Notes under the pieces: generated by a model
The model's database searches: none
What the model was told of the DNA's origin: nothing
The model's input: only the letters and a program-made list of their open reading frames with translations
DNA from: JAJKJG01 sp036556825
GTDB taxonomy: Bacteria; Pseudomonadota; Alphaproteobacteria; Rhizobiales; Beijerinckiaceae
Assembly: GCA_036556825.1 (NCBI GenBank)
Contig: DATBIR010000024.1
Coordinates: 1-7,740 of the forward strand
Direction: 5' to 3'
DNA length: 7,740 bases
Program-made: the position numbers and the translations under genes
Shown: positions 5,503-7,740 of the stretch, one piece after another
Layout: every line of letters starts with the position of its first letter
Numbering within the stretch: position 1 is the stretch's first letter

Positions 5503-6150
5503 TTAAGCCGGTCGCGCCGCGGTGTTCTTAACCATCGCCGGAATGTCCAAGCCCGGGTTGGTGGCGCGCAGGCGCGCGACGTCCGCCGGCGTGTCCACGT
5601 CCCAGACGGTACGAAGCTCGACGATCTGCAGCCCACCCTGCCGCGCCCGGTGGCGGGTGAGGGCCGCAACCTGGTCCGTGCTCCACGGCATGCACTCGAA
5701 CAGTCCGGGGTGCGGCCGGCTCGCGGCAATCAGGCCGTAGCCGCCATCCTCGGCCGGGGCGATGACGAGATCGGCCGTCGCCAGCGCCGAGGCCGCAGCC
5801 CGGAGATCGGCCGCCGTGAGCACGGGACAGTCCGTCCCGATCAGCACCATTCCCGACCCCGCTGACGCTGCGCGGAACGCCGCCAGCATGCGGGCGCCGA
5901 GGTCGCCGTCGGGCTGCCGCGCCAGCCTCACTCCAGGCCGGCTCCCGGCGGATTGGAAAGCCGGGTGACCTTCGTCGGGCGCGCACCACAGGGTGATCGG
6001 ACCGATCGCGCTCGCCAGGGCGGTGGCGAGCGCCCGCTCGATCAGCCGCTCCTGCAGCCGCGCCGCGCCTTCCGGCCCGAGCAGCGGGACGAGACGGGTC
6101 TTGGCAAAGCCGGGAACCGGGGCCTTGGCCAGGATGGCGAGATCAGCCAT
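5503..6150 (-). CDS. DUF2064 / TIGR04282-type glycosyltransferase (rSAM/selenodomain-associated transferase 1)
   Basis: This 215-residue protein has a nucleotidyltransferase/glycosyltransferase-A-like fold of the DUF2064 family. Visible motifs are the N-terminal strand and loop LAILAKAPVPGFAKTRL (4-20, with the phosphate-binding Lys9 and Lys17-Thr-Arg), QPDGDLGARM (79-88), the probable metal-binding GTDCP (105-109), PAEDGGYGLI (132-141) and WDVDTPAD (183-190). Family members are annotated as transferases associated with radical SAM/selenodomain clusters; substrates are not established, and an NDP-sugar or NTP donor is inferred from the fold. The start at 6150 gives the conserved N-terminus and overlaps the upstream glycosyltransferase gene by 8 bp, implying translational coupling. 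It is the last gene of the operon entering from the right edge. Confidence 0.9.
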   Translation of the reverse strand: MADLAILAKAPVPGFAKTRLVPLLGPEGAARLQERLIERALATALASAIGPITLWCAPDEGHPAFQSAGSRPGVRLARQPDGDLGARMLAAFRAASAGSGMVLIGTDCPVLTAADLRAAASALATADLVIAPAEDGGYGLIAASRPHPGLFECMPWSTDQVAALTRHRARQGGLQIVELRTVWDVDTPADVARLRATNPGLDIPAMVKNTAARPA

Positions 6151-6832
6151 CGCGCGGCCGGTAGCCGTAGGCGAGCGCCAGCGCGCGCGGGTCGGCGCCG
6201 AAGAAGAACGCAAGGCGCAGGCGCCACATCGTCAGGATCGTGCGCAGCGGCCCGTGCCGCTCCCATCGCCGGCCGGAGGTCGCCACCCGCTCGTCCAGAC
6301 AGGCCGGCCGCGACAGGCGCTTGAGGGCGCGCGACAGCACGATATCCTCCATGAGCGGGATTTCGGCATAGCCGCCCACCGCCTCGAAGGCCTGGCGGGT
6401 GACGAAGATGGCCTGGTCGCCGGTGGCGATCCCGGTGAGTCGCGAGCGCGCGTTCATCAGAGCCGCCACCACCGGCAGCAGGGGATGCCGCCCGTCGATG
6501 GCCACGTCGAAACGGCCCCAGGCATGGCCCGCGGCGATGGCGCGCCCGATGGCCAGATCGGCGGCCGGGGGCAGGCGCGTGTCGGCGTGCAGGAACAGCA
6601 GGACCTCGCCTGTGGCGGCCCGGGCTCCCGAATTCATCTGGCTGGCGCGCCCGCGCGGAGCGGCGATGATCTGGTCGGCCCCCTCCCCGGCTTCGCGGAC
6701 GGTAGCGTCGCCGCTGCCGCCGTCGACGACGATCACCTCGGCGCCCCCCTTCCGTAACGACGCCAGCGCCGCGAGATGAGCTCTGATCGTGGCGCCCTCA
6801 TCGAGGACCGGCACGACCACCGAGAGCTTCAT
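6143..6832 (-). CDS. Family 2 glycosyltransferase, TIGR04283 type (rSAM/selenodomain-associated transferase 2)
   Basis: This 229-residue GT-A glycosyltransferase has a classic family-2 layout. LSVVVPVLDEGATI (3-16) begins the fold. EVIVVDGGSGDAT (32-44) is the nucleotide-binding strand and loop. GEVLLFLHADTRLPP (75-89) carries the DXD-equivalent HAD. GDQAIFVTRQAFEAVGGY (138-155) and the acidic MED (161-163) form the acceptor and catalytic side. It lacks a long membrane segment; only the C-terminal LRLAFFFGAD (205-214) is hydrophobic, suggesting peripheral membrane contact at most. The ATG at 6832 overlaps the stop of the arsS-like gene as ATGA. A 21-residue Arg/Gly-rich upstream extension in frame is discarded. 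Donor and acceptor sugars are unknown; its fixed pairing with an ArsS-type radical SAM enzyme suggests a small-molecule acceptor rather than a cell-wall polymer. Confidence 0.92.
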   Translation of the reverse strand: MKLSVVVPVLDEGATIRAHLAALASLRKGGAEVIVVDGGSGDATVREAGEGADQIIAAPRGRASQMNSGARAATGEVLLFLHADTRLPPAADLAIGRAIAAGHAWGRFDVAIDGRHPLLPVVAALMNARSRLTGIATGDQAIFVTRQAFEAVGGYAEIPLMEDIVLSRALKRLSRPACLDERVATSGRRWERHGPLRTILTMWRLRLAFFFGADPRALALAYGYRPRDG

Positions 6833-7740
6833 TCGGCGGCCTCGTGCAAGGCCCCTCCGCAGCTTGAGCCCTGCCCCGCCGTGCAGCCGTAGCAATGCCC
6901 GGCGACGCGGATCGGGCGCCCCTCGAGATCGCGGCTCAGGAGGTCGCGCAGATGCGGGCGGCCGCCCACCGGCAGGTCGAGCATCTGGTTGAAGTCGCAG
7001 TCATAGAGGTAGCCGCGGTAATCGACGCTGACCAGGGACCGGCACATCACCCCGGCAAGGTTGGCGTCACGGTGCGCGCCTTCGAGCAAGGCCATGTAGT
7101 CGTGGAACTGGCCTTTCGAGACCAGGGTCGACCCGAAACGCTGGATCGGCATGTTGGCGAGCACGAAAAGGTCGTTGAAGACGACGCCGTAGCGTTCGCC
7201 GAGGATGCGCTTGTAGTCGGATTCGAGCGCGGTCTGGCTCGGCGGCAGGCTCGGACCTTGCGGGTTGTAGACGAGGTTGAGGGCGAGGCCGCTGCGCGGG
7301 TCGCCGTAGCCGACGGCGTTGAGCCGCCGCAGCCCCTCGACGCTCTTGTCGAACACCCCCTTGCCGCGCTGCCGGTCGACATTCTCCTCGAGGTAGCAGG
7401 GCAGCGAGGCGACCACGTCGATCTGGTTGCCGGCGAGAAACCCCGCCAGGTCCTCCTGCCCCGGCTCGAGCAGGATCGTCAGGTTGCAGCGGTCCAATAC
7501 CTTGACGCCGAGGTCGCGCGCCGCAACCGCCAGCCGGCGGAATTCCGGATGAAGCTCGGGGGCGCCGCCGGTGATGTCCAGGGTGCCGATCCGGCGCCGA
7601 TCGAGCACCTCGACGACGAGGTCGATCACATCGCCGCTCATCGCCTCGGTGCGCGTCGGCCCGGCATTCACGTGGCAGTGGAAACAGGCCTGGTTGCAGC
7701 GGTAGCCCAGATTGACCTGCAAGGTCGTGAGCCGCGCACG
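6829..7740 (-). CDS. arsS: ArsS-type radical SAM/Cys-rich protein (partial, N-terminus beyond window)
   Basis: The last 303 residues of a radical SAM enzyme are present; the reading frame is open to the right edge (RARLTT before LQVNLGYRC), so the true start is outside. The [4Fe-4S] motif is C-x3-C-x2-C in YRCNQACFHCHV (visible Cys15, Cys19, Cys22). TGGAPELHPEF is the usual second radical SAM element. The C-terminal DUF3641-like region holds Cys233, Cys248 (YDCDFNQML) and the terminal cluster CYGCTAGQGSSCGG (Cys283, Cys286, Cys294), probably auxiliary Fe-S or substrate ligands. Known ArsS joins a 5'-deoxyadenosyl group to dimethylarsenite, forming the precursor of arsenosugars; applying that here is by homology. 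It is translationally coupled to the glycosyltransferase downstream by an ATGA overlap. A TTG at 7722 in the middle of the conserved N-terminal strand is not the start. Confidence 0.9.
   Translation of the reverse strand, partial: RARLTTLQVNLGYRCNQACFHCHVNAGPTRTEAMSGDVIDLVVEVLDRRRIGTLDITGGAPELHPEFRRLAVAARDLGVKVLDRCNLTILLEPGQEDLAGFLAGNQIDVVASLPCYLEENVDRQRGKGVFDKSVEGLRRLNAVGYGDPRSGLALNLVYNPQGPSLPPSQTALESDYKRILGERYGVVFNDLFVLANMPIQRFGSTLVSKGQFHDYMALLEGAHRDANLAGVMCRSLVSVDYRGYLYDCDFNQMLDLPVGGRPHLRDLLSRDLEGRPIRVAGHCYGCTAGQGSSCGGALHEAAE

Noticed and set aside
7720..7722. TTG as a start codon for the ArsS-like gene
   Set aside because: The TTG encodes the Leu of the conserved TTLQVNLGYRC strand, and the frame stays open to the window edge, so the real start lies beyond 7740.

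Overview
The window is high-GC, densely packed bacterial chromosome. The best fit is an alphaproteobacterium, probably of the Hyphomicrobiales (Rhizobiales). The reasons are a 51-residue DUF1127 protein, an ExoR-like periplasmic Sel1-repeat protein, an IlvD of the shorter (~576-residue) alphaproteobacterial type, and an intergenic repeat with a CATGCGTTTTC / GGATCATGC flavour that resembles repeats common in that order. The taxonomic assignment is inference from gene content. No RNA genes, insertion sequences, phage genes or CRISPR arrays were seen.

Layout, left half: a glutathione S-transferase gene (minus strand, C-terminus outside the window) diverges from a small DUF1127 gene (653-808, plus), which is followed by a strong GC hairpin. 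Two short exported proteins of unknown function follow on the minus strand: a 75-residue lipoprotein (911-1138) and a 122-residue Pro/Ala/Ser-rich secreted protein (1248-1616). A 238-bp divergent spacer carrying a repeated element separates them from an exodeoxyribonuclease III gene (1855-2634, plus). That gene converges on the next minus-strand unit across a 27-bp gap that is nearly all hairpin.

Centre: ilvD (3473-5203, minus; branched-chain amino acid synthesis) overlaps by 14 bp a downstream gene for an ExoR-like periplasmic Sel1-repeat protein (2662-3486). The overlap suggests co-transcription. Upstream of ilvD is a 299-bp spacer with a perfect 9-bp inverted repeat close to the start codon.

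Right half: three tightly overlapping minus-strand genes form one operon that enters from the right edge. In order they are an ArsS-type radical SAM/Cys-rich enzyme (5' end outside the window), a family-2 glycosyltransferase of the rSAM/selenodomain-associated type (TIGR04283-like), and a DUF2064 nucleotidyltransferase-fold protein (TIGR04282-like). Overlaps of 4 and 8 bp imply translational coupling. This is the most interesting part of the window. ArsS is linked to arsenosugar synthesis, while the two transferases are known mainly by association, so the operon is a candidate for the unassigned sugar-transfer steps of an organoarsenical (or related) pathway.
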